This document shows, piece after piece, positions 57,262 to 64,000 of a DNA stretch of 64,000 nucleotides. Origin of the DNA: Fen-671 sp963794745. GTDB lineage: Bacteria; Actinomycetota; Acidimicrobiia; Acidimicrobiales; Palsa-688. Positions within the stretch are counted from its first letter, which is position 1, and every line of letters starts with the position of its first letter. The position numbers and the translations under genes are program-made. The notes under the pieces were generated by a model. The model was not told where the DNA came from, did not search any database, and worked only from the letters and a program-made list of their open reading frames with translations. Location of the stretch: the NCBI GenBank assembly GCA_963794745.1, contig CAWCEZ010000005.1:62001-126000 (forward strand), written 5' to 3'.

Positions 57262-58196
57262 GGGCTGCCCACTGGGAGCCGGCGGCGCTGCTCGCTCGTG
57301 GCTCGCTCGACGAGCCTGCAAAAAGCGCACACCTCGCGCGACGTCGTCGGGGCGCCGCATTTCGAGCATGGATGGAGGCTTTCGCGCCCATCGACGTCCG
57401 CATTCGCCACTAGTTCGGCCCCCCGCTCGAGGAACCCGCTGTAAAAGGCTGCCTTGGTGCCGGGCGAACGTTCTTCGATGGCGTTGAGGGCGTCCTTGTA
57501 GCCCAGCTGGCGGTTGCCGACTGACATCGGGCATTCCTCGACCTGGTAGTCGATCCCGGAAAGTACGCAGTAAGCAGCCGTTTCGCGCTCGCCGAGGCGC
57601 ACCAACGGTTTCACCTTGCGAGGGAAACCATCGCCACCAGGCAGGACCGGGCGCTGGCGGGCCATGTAGGCGAGGTCCCAGTGGAGCACGTTGCCGAGCA
57701 GCACGGCGGCTTCGTCATCGAGGTTGTGGCCCGTCGCCACGACGTCGTAGCCACCGTCGAGCGCGGCACGGTCGAAAATATGGCGCTTGGAGAGCCCGCA
57801 GGCAGAGCATGGCACCCGGTGGTCCGCTGCTGCCCCGGTCTTGACGTCGTAGCCGTAGTCGCGGGGCAGGTCGACGTCGAGGAGGCGGGCTCCGCGCTCG
57901 GCGGCGAAGCGCTTGGCGTAGCCACCCGAGTCCTCGCTGTAGCCCGCTATCCCGAGGCCGATGTAGACCCCATCGGTGCTGTAACCCAGGCCGAGCAGGA
58001 TGTCCCAGAGCGCCAGCGAATCCTTCCCGCCCGACACGGCGACGAGCACACGGTCGCCTGGTGCGATCATCGAGTGCTCCTTGATGACGCGTTCGACCTG
58101 GTTACGGCAATGGGTCAGGAAGCAGCCCTGGCAGAAGCCGGCGTTGTGGCGGCGCACCTCGATGACCGCGGGCTCGCGGCAGACGCGGCATTTCAT
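57258..58196 (-). CDS. ttuA: TtuA-like tRNA 2-thiolation enzyme
   Basis: A TtcA/TtuA-family ATPase that thiolates tRNA. The N-terminal zinc site has C3, C6, C22 and C25 (CRVC and CQGC). The PP-loop is VLVAVSGGKDSLALWD at about residues 50-65. Cysteines in VPCSACGLSKR and VEECPMS fit the [4Fe-4S] cluster. The C-terminal zinc ribbon is CSKCGAPTTSREVCAFC. The two zinc fingers and the neighbouring ThiS-like carrier favour TtuA (2-thiolation of U54) over TtcA. The ATG overlaps the carrier's stop in ATGA. Confidence 0.88.
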   Translation of the reverse strand: MKCRVCREPAVIEVRRHNAGFCQGCFLTHCRNQVERVIKEHSMIAPGDRVLVAVSGGKDSLALWDILLGLGYSTDGVYIGLGIAGYSEDSGGYAKRFAAERGARLLDVDLPRDYGYDVKTGAAADHRVPCSACGLSKRHIFDRAALDGGYDVVATGHNLDDEAAVLLGNVLHWDLAYMARQRPVLPGGDGFPRKVKPLVRLGERETAAYCVLSGIDYQVEECPMSVGNRQLGYKDALNAIEERSPGTKAAFYSGFLERGAELVANADVDGRESLHPCSKCGAPTTSREVCAFCRLVERATSEQRRRLPVGSP

Positions 58197-58441
58197 GAGC
58201 TTGAGGGCTGCGCCGCAGAGCCGGGGCCTGTCTCCACGGCCCCTCCCGAGATGACCGGGCGGATCTCGACTTCTGAACCCTCGGCGATGGTGCTGTCCCC
58301 CGTCACAAGCGTGCCGTCGACGATCACGAGAACCTGCTCCCGCTTGTAACCGAGCTTGTTGAGCAGCGGGAGCACGCCGACCGGGCCGGCGACCTCGACC
58401 TCGCGCCTAGGGTTACGAAGCAGGACTTTCACGCCGCCCAT
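58193..58441 (-). CDS. ttuB: ThiS/MoaD-like sulfur carrier (TtuB-like) with C-terminal extension
   Basis: An 82-residue beta-grasp protein (VKVLLRNPRREVEVAG, LVTGDSTIAEGSEVEIRPVI) of the ThiS/MoaD type. In this family the C-terminal GG is activated and thiocarboxylated. Here SGG is followed by about 15 more residues (AVETGPGSAAQPSSS) that end in the ATGA overlap with ttuA. So the Gly-Gly is internal, and trimming by a protease would be needed before use. The extension is encoded in frame, without a sign of a shift. The start may be ATG 58441 or the GTG three codons on. Confidence 0.8.
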   Translation of the reverse strand: MGGVKVLLRNPRREVEVAGPVGVLPLLNKLGYKREQVLVIVDGTLVTGDSTIAEGSEVEIRPVISGGAVETGPGSAAQPSSS

Positions 58442-58650
58442 TGTGGCCCGTGGGAGCGCGGTGAGTGATGATTAGCTGCTCACCCAGGCCTAACTTCTCG
58501 GAGAAGACCAGCTCGGGCTCCTTGCGCAGCGCCCTCAGGCCCCACTGCAACAGCAGGCGCGGCCGCCCCGACTACCAGCCAGATCCTTTCGCCGCCGACC
58601 AGGCCACGCCGCCAGCCCCGGCCGATCGCCCACGCCAGCAAGCTCTTCAT
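58413..58650 (-). CDS. Small hypothetical membrane protein, one frameshift
   Basis: The start at 58650 gives MKSLLAWAIGRGWRRGLVGG and a hydrophobic segment (WLVVGAAAPAVA). A one-base shift near 58560 is needed to continue as LQWGLRALRKEPELVFSEKL and GEQLIITHRA, which reads like a conserved C-terminus in this group. The end overlaps the ThiS-like gene by 29 bases. About 79 codons. The idea of a shift rests on composition and memory of related proteins, so this is tentative. Confidence 0.45.
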
Positions 58651-58884
58651 CTAGCCGCGGCGGATTTCGACGATGGTCGACCGCCGGCGCCCTCCGCGCC
58701 GTCCCAACCAATAAGAAACGACGACGACCAGCAAAGCTCCGCCGACCGCGGCGTACATGAGCAGCGGCTTCGCCGACTGCACGGAGCCTTCGACGCCGCC
58801 CGCCAGCGCCTCTGCCTTGGCACGGATGTCGTCAGGGGTAATGCGCCCGTCCGGACCAGTTCCCTCCGGCTTGTCGGCACTCAC
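58651..58884 (-). CDS. Small one-helix membrane protein
   Basis: 77 residues from a GTG at 58884 that overlaps the previous stop in GTGA. A charged N-terminus with EGTGPDGRITPDDIRAKAEA is followed by a single helix (LLMYAAVGGALLVVVVSYWLG) and a basic tail (RRGGRRRSTIVEIRR). The 4-base overlap shows coupling with the upstream membrane protein, and the next gene starts one base after its stop. A small accessory role at the membrane is likely, but no family is recognised. Confidence 0.6.
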   Translation of the reverse strand: MSADKPEGTGPDGRITPDDIRAKAEALAGGVEGSVQSAKPLLMYAAVGGALLVVVVSYWLGRRGGRRRSTIVEIRRG

Positions 58885-59378
58885 CGTGCGACCCCCTTCA
58901 TGATCCGGAACACACAAAAGCCCGCCACGACGAGACAAAACACGACGCCCCCCATGTAGGGTACCCACGACCAGTCCCCCGAGAGATGTGCGCCGCTGCC
59001 GAAGGGTGAACCCAGCGCCGCGCTGCCAGGAAAACGGGCGGTGACGATATCGACGGCCCGGCCAGACTTCGGCGACATGGAGACGATCGTGGGCGCCGAC
59101 CTGACGTTGACGGCCCCGAAAACAGCGGCCCGCCCCGGACGTGCCGTCCCGAACTCGGTCTGGAGCGACCTCACGAAGCCGAGAGCCAGGAAAGCCGTGC
59201 CCAGCGCCATGCATGCGCCGCCCGCAACGCCCCACCCCAGCTTCTTGAGCTGGGCCATGACGGGGTCCAGGGTCTCCTGCTTGGCATAGGCGATGACGTA
59301 CTGGAGCAGGTCCGACGCGCCGCCCCGAGCACCGGCGCCACTTTTGCGGCGACCACCTTCACGCTTGCGACCAGGCAT
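58881..59378 (-). CDS. Membrane protein of the phage-holin-family type
   Basis: 165 residues. After a basic start comes ASDLLQYVIAYAKQETLDPV, a typical amphipathic stretch, then two helices (GWGVAGGACMALGTAFLALGF and MGGVVFCLVVAGFCVF) separated by a long insert. This layout is like actinobacterial proteins annotated as phage holin family or YtxH-like. It heads a small operon with the next two genes. The real function is not known; it is probably not a lysis protein. Confidence 0.6.
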   Translation of the reverse strand: MPGRKREGGRRKSGAGARGGASDLLQYVIAYAKQETLDPVMAQLKKLGWGVAGGACMALGTAFLALGFVRSLQTEFGTARPGRAAVFGAVNVRSAPTIVSMSPKSGRAVDIVTARFPGSAALGSPFGSGAHLSGDWSWVPYMGGVVFCLVVAGFCVFRIMKGVAR

Positions 59379-59447
59379 CTCCTAGAAGCTAACCGCTACC
59401 CGTCAGGAACGCACGCCTAAAGCCTCCCCGGAGCGGCACCCCGGTGT

Positions 59448-60981
59448 TCAGGGCTCGAAGCGGGCGAGCGCCGGCACCTTGGGGTACGCGGCGATGTCAA
59501 GGGCCACGCGCGAGGTCAGGTCGGCCGGCGATTCCGTCGTCTCGGGCAGCGTCGTGGCCAGGTCGTTCAGCACGCTGGCGAAGACAACGGGCGAGGAGAG
59601 CTGCGGGTTGCCCTCGCCTTGGCCAGGAGACGGCTCCACCCATCCGGAGAGGGCTTTCACGTCGTCGAGGGTCCCGGTCTTGGCAAGCACCCGGCCCGCC
59701 GCGATCGTGCGCTGCATCTCCTCGGCGAGAGTGCCCGAGCGCCCGGCGACGGGTAAGTCACGCACGAGCAACCCGTTAGCACCGGCCTTGACCAAGACGG
59801 CGACAAGCAGCGCGCACGTGACCCTGTCGGAGCGCGATAGCCCACTGCCGTCCGCGTTGGCGAAACCCTTGACCGGGAGCCCGTCGCTGGCCAGATCGGC
59901 CCTGACCGCCCGCAAACCGGCTGCCGTCGAACCGGCCCCGTACTGTTCCAAGCCCAGCTCCTTGGTCAGGAGCTCGATAGCTGTGTTGTCGCTCTCGCGC
60001 AGCACCTCACCAAGGATCCGGCTTAGCGGGGGCGAACCCAACTTGGCGATCAAGGCCGTGCCGGCTGGCAGCTTGCCCTCCGAGGGGGCGCCGTCGACCT
60101 CGATGCCAGCAGACCGCAACAGGCCGGTGAGCACTCCCGCTGACTGCACGGCAGGCGGGGCACCGAGCGGGGACGGGAGGCCCGGCCGTAGCGAAGCCGT
60201 CGTCGATCCCGAGCGCCGACAGCGCGCCGACATCGCCCTCCTCGACGTACCGCGCAGGCCAGCCGGGTACTGAGGTGAGCGAGTCGTAGCGGGCGTCGTC
60301 GCCCACGACTGCCCCCGTCACCTCGCGGATCCCCAGTGCCCGCAGGTCGCCAACGAGATTAGTGACGTTCGTGAAGACCGACTTCACGGCGCTTTGGGCC
60401 TGCCCGGCAGCCGAAGCCGACGCGGCGTAGCTCGGCTCTCGCAGCAGCGGGTCGCCGCCCCCGACGAAATAGAGATCTCCGTGGAGCACCCCGTTCACCG
60501 GCGGGTGCAGCGCCCGCAGTGCCGTCGTGAAGGTGTAGTTGGGGCCGAGCTTGTCCAGGAGCGCGGTCGCGGTGACCAGCTTCATGTTCGACGCCGGCAG
60601 GACCGGGAGGTTCGCATGGTCCTGATAGAGGACAACGCCGTCCTGGGCCACCTCGGCGCAGCTTGCCGCCGCCGCGCCGGCGCCGATCGCTTTGGCTGAC
60701 ATCGCCGATGCCAGAGCGGGGCGCAGGGCCTGCCCGGCGGTCAGGGACTGGAGCGTGATCGGGATGCGTGCCGGCGAGAGCAGCGGCGTCGCCAGCAACC
60801 CGGCCGGGGCACCGGTCGCGGGCGGACTGGTCGTGGTGGTCGAAGGGGCTCCGGAGGCCGGCGCTGTTGTGACCGGGACCACAACGGCGAGGCCGGCAAG
60901 GAGAGGCACGAAGGCGGCGCGGCGCGCCCGTGAGATCGTGGCGGGCTCGGTGCCGAGCGGCGAGCCGGACAGGGATCCCAC
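59448..60981 (-). CDS. dacB: PBP4-type D-Ala-D-Ala carboxypeptidase (DacB, S13), one frameshift
   Basis: A low-molecular-weight penicillin-binding protein that trims peptidoglycan peptides. The three motifs are SxxK in PASNMKLVTATALLDK, SxN in LRESDNTAIELL, and KTG in VLAKTGTLDDVK. A signal helix (AFVPLLAGLAVVVPVTTAPASG) follows the GTG start at 60981. A +1 shift near 60190 lies between LGIDDGF and RPGLPSPLGAPPAVQ. Apart from that the S13 fold is complete. It is divergent from a fatty-acid desaturase. Confidence 0.9.
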
Positions 60982-61090
60982 CAGAGCACGGTACGCCGGT
61001 TCCCAACTAGGCAGAAAGTCGCCCTCGCCCGAACGTGCTAAAAGGGCCGGGGATCCGGCTCCCACCAGGGAAGTACGGTAGGGTTGGGCC

Positions 61091-61891
61091 GTGCCCAAAG
61101 TCCTTCTCGCCGTGCTCGCGGGCCTGCTCACGTCGCAGCTCGCCCTCCTTCTCACCACCATGTACCTCCACCGCACTGTCACGCACCGGGCGATGACAAT
61201 GCGCTCTGGCCTTAGCTTTGCGTGCCGCGCAATTGTCTGGTTTTCCACTGGCATCAAACCGCGTGAATGGGCCGCTGTCCACCGCCGCCACCATGCGTAC
61301 ACCGACGTCCCCGGCGACCCGCACTCGCCCGTGCTGGACGGTTATTGGAAAGTGCAGATCTACAACGTCGGCCTCTACAAAAAGGCGGCCAGCGACGCCG
61401 AGACGCTTCGCAAGTACAGCCGCGACATCAAGGTCGACAAGTGGGACAGGTTCGTGTTCGACCGCGGCTTTGTCGGCCTGCTCCTTGGCTACTGCGTTTT
61501 CTGGGCGATCTTCGGTTGGCGTTTGGCGCTCGTGGCATCTGCGGTGCATATCGTCAGCTACCTGCTGCTCAATTCCGCGATCAACGCCATCGGGCACCGC
61601 TTCGGCAACGCGAAGTACCCGGGTTACGCCACCAATAACCAGTGGTTGGCCTTGCTCACCTGGGGCGAGGGGCTCCATTCGAACCACCATGCCGCCCCCA
61701 CTTCTGCGAAATTCTCATTTACACGCCGCGAGCTCGACCACGGTTGGCTCGTTATCAGCTTTTTCAAAAAGCTTGGCCTGTTGCAGGTCCGTCACACCGA
61801 TATCCACCTGACGGCCGCCGCACAGGCGGGCGGGCCAGGCGGGCAGCTGCCTCCAGCCGACGAACGCGAGCCCGAGCCAGAGCTTGTCTGA
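61091..61891 (+). CDS. Membrane fatty-acid (acyl-CoA) desaturase
   Basis: A di-iron membrane desaturase of 266 residues. The three histidine boxes are YLHRTVTHRAM, VHRRHHAYTD and LHSNHHAAPTS, the classic HxxxxH/HxxHH/HxxHH pattern. Four hydrophobic segments flank them. It introduces a double bond in an acyl chain at the membrane, likely delta-9. The GTG at 61091 is the start. Electron donors are not encoded next to it. Confidence 0.9.
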   Translation: MPKVLLAVLAGLLTSQLALLLTTMYLHRTVTHRAMTMRSGLSFACRAIVWFSTGIKPREWAAVHRRHHAYTDVPGDPHSPVLDGYWKVQIYNVGLYKKAASDAETLRKYSRDIKVDKWDRFVFDRGFVGLLLGYCVFWAIFGWRLALVASAVHIVSYLLLNSAINAIGHRFGNAKYPGYATNNQWLALLTWGEGLHSNHHAAPTSAKFSFTRRELDHGWLVISFFKKLGLLQVRHTDIHLTAAAQAGGPGGQLPPADEREPEPELV

Positions 61892-61918
61892 GCTCGCCGC
61901 CGTTCGCTCGCTCTCGCG

Positions 61919-62314
61919 ATGGACATAGTTTCTGCTCTCTTCATAGAGAGCTTCGAACTGCGCCAGGTCCCCGGCCCGGCTACCCGGGTGGACATTTCGG
62001 GCATCATGTTCTCGATGGCGGCGCCACAAGCCCCGCCGCTCACGATCACACCGCACCTGATCGTGCTTATCCGCTCCCGGCGCGACGACCCGCCCAACGG
62101 GGTACTGGAGGTCGTCTTCCGTGACGAAGCCGGTGACCAGGTCGCCCGCAACGTCTCTCCTTTCAACGTGGAACCAGGCAAGTTCACCTACCGCCTCGTC
62201 CGCGGCGAGCTGGAGTACAAGCAACTAGGGACCATCGAGGCCCATTGCCGCCTAGTGCCCGACGGCCAGACGACGATCGTGCCGCTGACGATGCTCCCTC
62301 CGCTCGGGGGCTAG
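61919..62314 (+). CDS. Hypothetical protein
   Basis: 131 residues, ATG start 27 bases after the desaturase stop, on the same strand. The sequence is strand-rich (VDISGIMFSMAAPQAPPLTI, TPHLIVLIRSRRDDPPNGVL, TYRLVRGELEYKQLGTIEAH) and resembles a small immunoglobulin-like or 'DUF6941-type' fold from memory. No signal peptide or catalytic motif. A cytoplasmic role is likely but unknown. Confidence 0.65.
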   Translation: MDIVSALFIESFELRQVPGPATRVDISGIMFSMAAPQAPPLTITPHLIVLIRSRRDDPPNGVLEVVFRDEAGDQVARNVSPFNVEPGKFTYRLVRGELEYKQLGTIEAHCRLVPDGQTTIVPLTMLPPLGG

Positions 62315-62354
62315 CCCGGCCAGGCATAGCAGCGGAAGACTTTCCTTCGGGCGC

Positions 62355-62374
62355 CGTAGGTTCGAAGGCCTACG
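62355..62374 (+). promoter_or_regulatory. Small hairpin upstream of transketolase
   Basis: CGTAGG (62355-62360) pairs with CCTACG (62369-62374) around TTCGAAGG, and a second TTCGAA follows at 62375-62380. It could be an operator or a leader hairpin of the tkt region. There is no T tract. Confidence 0.35.
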
Positions 62375-62400
62375 TTCGAAGACAGTGTAGGTTGGCGCCC

Positions 62401-62490
62401 ATGACCCAGACCGCCGCTCCCACGGCACTCCGGGCACCGGTCCTGCGCATCGACCAGCCGGCGGGCCTGCCGGCAACTGGGCAGGTCTAG
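62401..62490 (+). CDS. Possible 29-codon leader peptide
   Basis: An ATG at 62401 opens a frame (MTQTAAPTALRAPVLRIDQP) that ends in TAG directly before the GTG of transketolase, in the same frame. It could be a real leader, a start displaced by a base error, or chance. No ribosome site is clear. Confidence 0.25.
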   Translation: MTQTAAPTALRAPVLRIDQPAGLPATGQV

Positions 62491-64000
62491 GTGCCGATAG
62501 AGCCCGCTTCCCCGACCGAACAACTAGGTATCAACGTCATCCGTGGGTTGGCAATGGACGCGCCCCGCAAGGCGAACTCCGGCCACCCCGGCACGGCGAT
62601 GGCGCTGGCCCCCCTGGCCCACGTCCTTTGGACACGCATCATGCGCTACGACGCTGGCGACCCTGACTGGCCTGACCGCGACAGGTTCATACTTTCTTGT
62701 GGCCACGCCTCGATCCTTCTTTACTCGATGCTGTTCCTCTCGGGTTACGACCTGACCCTGCACGACCTCACGGAGTTCCGCCAGCTCGGGTCCCGCACGC
62801 CGGGCCACCCCGAGTCGAGCGAGCTGAAAGGTGTCGAAGTCACGACCGGCCCGCTCGGGCAGGGCTTCGCCAACGGCGTGGGGATGGGCGTCGCCGAAGC
62901 GATCCTCCGGTCGCAGTACGGGCCCGACCTCGTCGACCACCACACGTTCGTCATCTGCAGCGACGGCGACCTGATGGAGGGCATCAGCCACGAAGCCGCC
63001 TCGTTGGCCGGCCACCTCGGGCTCGGCCGGCTCATTTATATCTACGACGACAACCACATCACCATCGACGGCCCGACCGAGATCACGCTCAACGACGACG
63101 CCATCAAGCGCTTCGACGCTTACGGCTGGCACACCGAAAACCTCGGCGAAATAGCGAACGACACCCAGGCGCTCGAGGAGGCCATCCGCGCAGGCCATGG
63201 CCGTCGAAGACCGCCCGAGCTTCCTCCAGCTCCGCTCCCACATCGGCTGGCCTGCCCCGCACATGACCGACAGCCCCAAAGCCCACGGGGACCCGTTCGA
63301 GCCCGAGGAGATCAAGGCCACCAAGGAAATCCTTGGCCTTCCCCCTGAAGAGAGCTTCTGGGTGCCCGACGAAGTGGTTGCCATGTACCGCGCCGCCGGC
63401 GCCCGCGGGCGCCCGGACCGTGACGCTTGGGCCAAACAGCTCGAGGCCCGTTTGCCCTCCGGGAGCGACGACCGGGCACGCTGGGACGCCCAATGGCGCG
63501 GCCAGGCGCTTGCCGGTTTCGAGAAGAAGCTGCCGACCTGGAAACCGGGCGACAAGCTCGCCACCAGGGCCGCCCTGAAATCAAGCCTCAACGCCATTTT
63601 CCCTGACGTGCCCGGCCTGGTCTCGGGTGGCGCCGACCTGACCGGCAACACGGGCACCATGATCGACGGCGAGCGCGCGCCAGTCCAAGGAACACCCCGA
63701 GGGCCGCCTGATGGCCTATGGGATCCGTGAGCACGCGATGGGCGGCGCCATGGTCGGGATGTCCCGCCACGGCGGGATCCTGCCGATCGGCGGCACCTTC
63801 TTCACCTTCAGCGACTACATGAGAGGCTCCGTGAGGCTCTCGGCGCTGTCCAAGACGAAGGTGATCTTTTCTTGGACGCACGACTCGATCGGCCTCGGCG
63901 AAGACGGGCCCACACACCAGCCGGTCGAGCAGCTCGCCGCCATGCGGGCCATGCCCAACCTGCTCGTCATCCGCCCCGCCGACGCCAACGAGACCGCCCA
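62491..64000 (+). CDS. tkt: Transketolase, 3' partial, two frameshifts
   Basis: A thiamine-diphosphate enzyme of the pentose-phosphate pathway. From the GTG at 62491: INVIRGLAMDAPRKANSGHP, PLGQGFANGVGMGVAEA and CSDGDLMEGISHEAASLAGH, the GDG-type ThDP/Mg motif. A +1 shift near 63187 leads to MAVEDRPSFLQLRSHIGWP, and a second near 63685 leads to YGIREHAMGGAMVGMSRHGG and SVRLSALSKTKVIFSWTHDS. The gene runs off the window at HQPVEQLAAMRAMPN. Both shifts look like base errors in an essential enzyme. Confidence 0.92.

Noticed and set aside
58465..58959. A 164-codon plus-strand frame
   Set aside because: It crosses three coupled minus-strand genes and reads as low-complexity Pro/Arg sequence.

Overview
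The window is GC-rich DNA from a member of the Actinomycetota, most likely an Acidimicrobiia-type lineage. Supporting signs are many GTG starts, a proteasome ATPase (ARC/Mpa) ending in GQYL, a MarP-type membrane serine protease, a hisE-hisG pair, a sigma factor of the COG4941 type, and many secreted proteins of the kind seen in uncultured Acidimicrobiia. The species assignment is inference. No rRNA, confident tRNA or CRISPR array was seen.

Layout. 1-16 kb: the end of an FtsX-type permease, a GH26-like secreted protein whose expected nucleophile is replaced, a secreted hypothetical, a GNAT enzyme, an AhpD-like protein, a LuxR/LAL regulator, two SDR epimerases, a secreted alpha/beta hydrolase, and a YCII plus sigma-factor pair. 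16-31 kb: membrane and secreted proteins, a VOC-YdeI operon divergent from a MarR-type regulator, an arylsulfotransferase, a YncE-type propeller, a methyltransferase, a macro-domain gene, hisE-hisG and small enzymes. 31-46 kb: two RCC1-repeat surface proteins, several secreted or one-pass membrane proteins, a DHFR-like reductase, an NfeD-flotillin pair, an orphan VapC, a SIMPL protein and a G1-type glutamic peptidase. 46-48.4 kb: a group II intron with a broken reverse transcriptase, ending next to the start codon of a hydrolase gene. 48-52 kb: a secreted protein, an ion-transporter-superfamily permease, and a Tat-type protein carrying eight perfect-length 17-residue repeats. 52-64 kb is mostly housekeeping: ARC/Mpa, ferredoxin, an operon with 4-base overlaps (ThiS-like carrier, TtuA-like tRNA thiolase, TrmI, MarP), a PBP4-type peptidase, a desaturase and the start of transketolase.

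Functional logic. The ThiS/TtuA/TrmI cluster fits T-loop tRNA modification (2-thiolation at position 54 and m1A58). The secreted propellers (ASST, YncE, RCC1 x2, delta-60-like) suggest a heavy investment in cell-surface or secreted recognition proteins. HisE and HisG perform early histidine-biosynthesis steps.

Caution about the read: many genes, including housekeeping ones (hisG, arc, dacB, tkt), are interrupted by single-base frameshifts, most of which fit one extra base. I interpret this mainly as residual assembly or sequencing error. Where the reading frame jumps, I give the whole gene span and the place of the jump.
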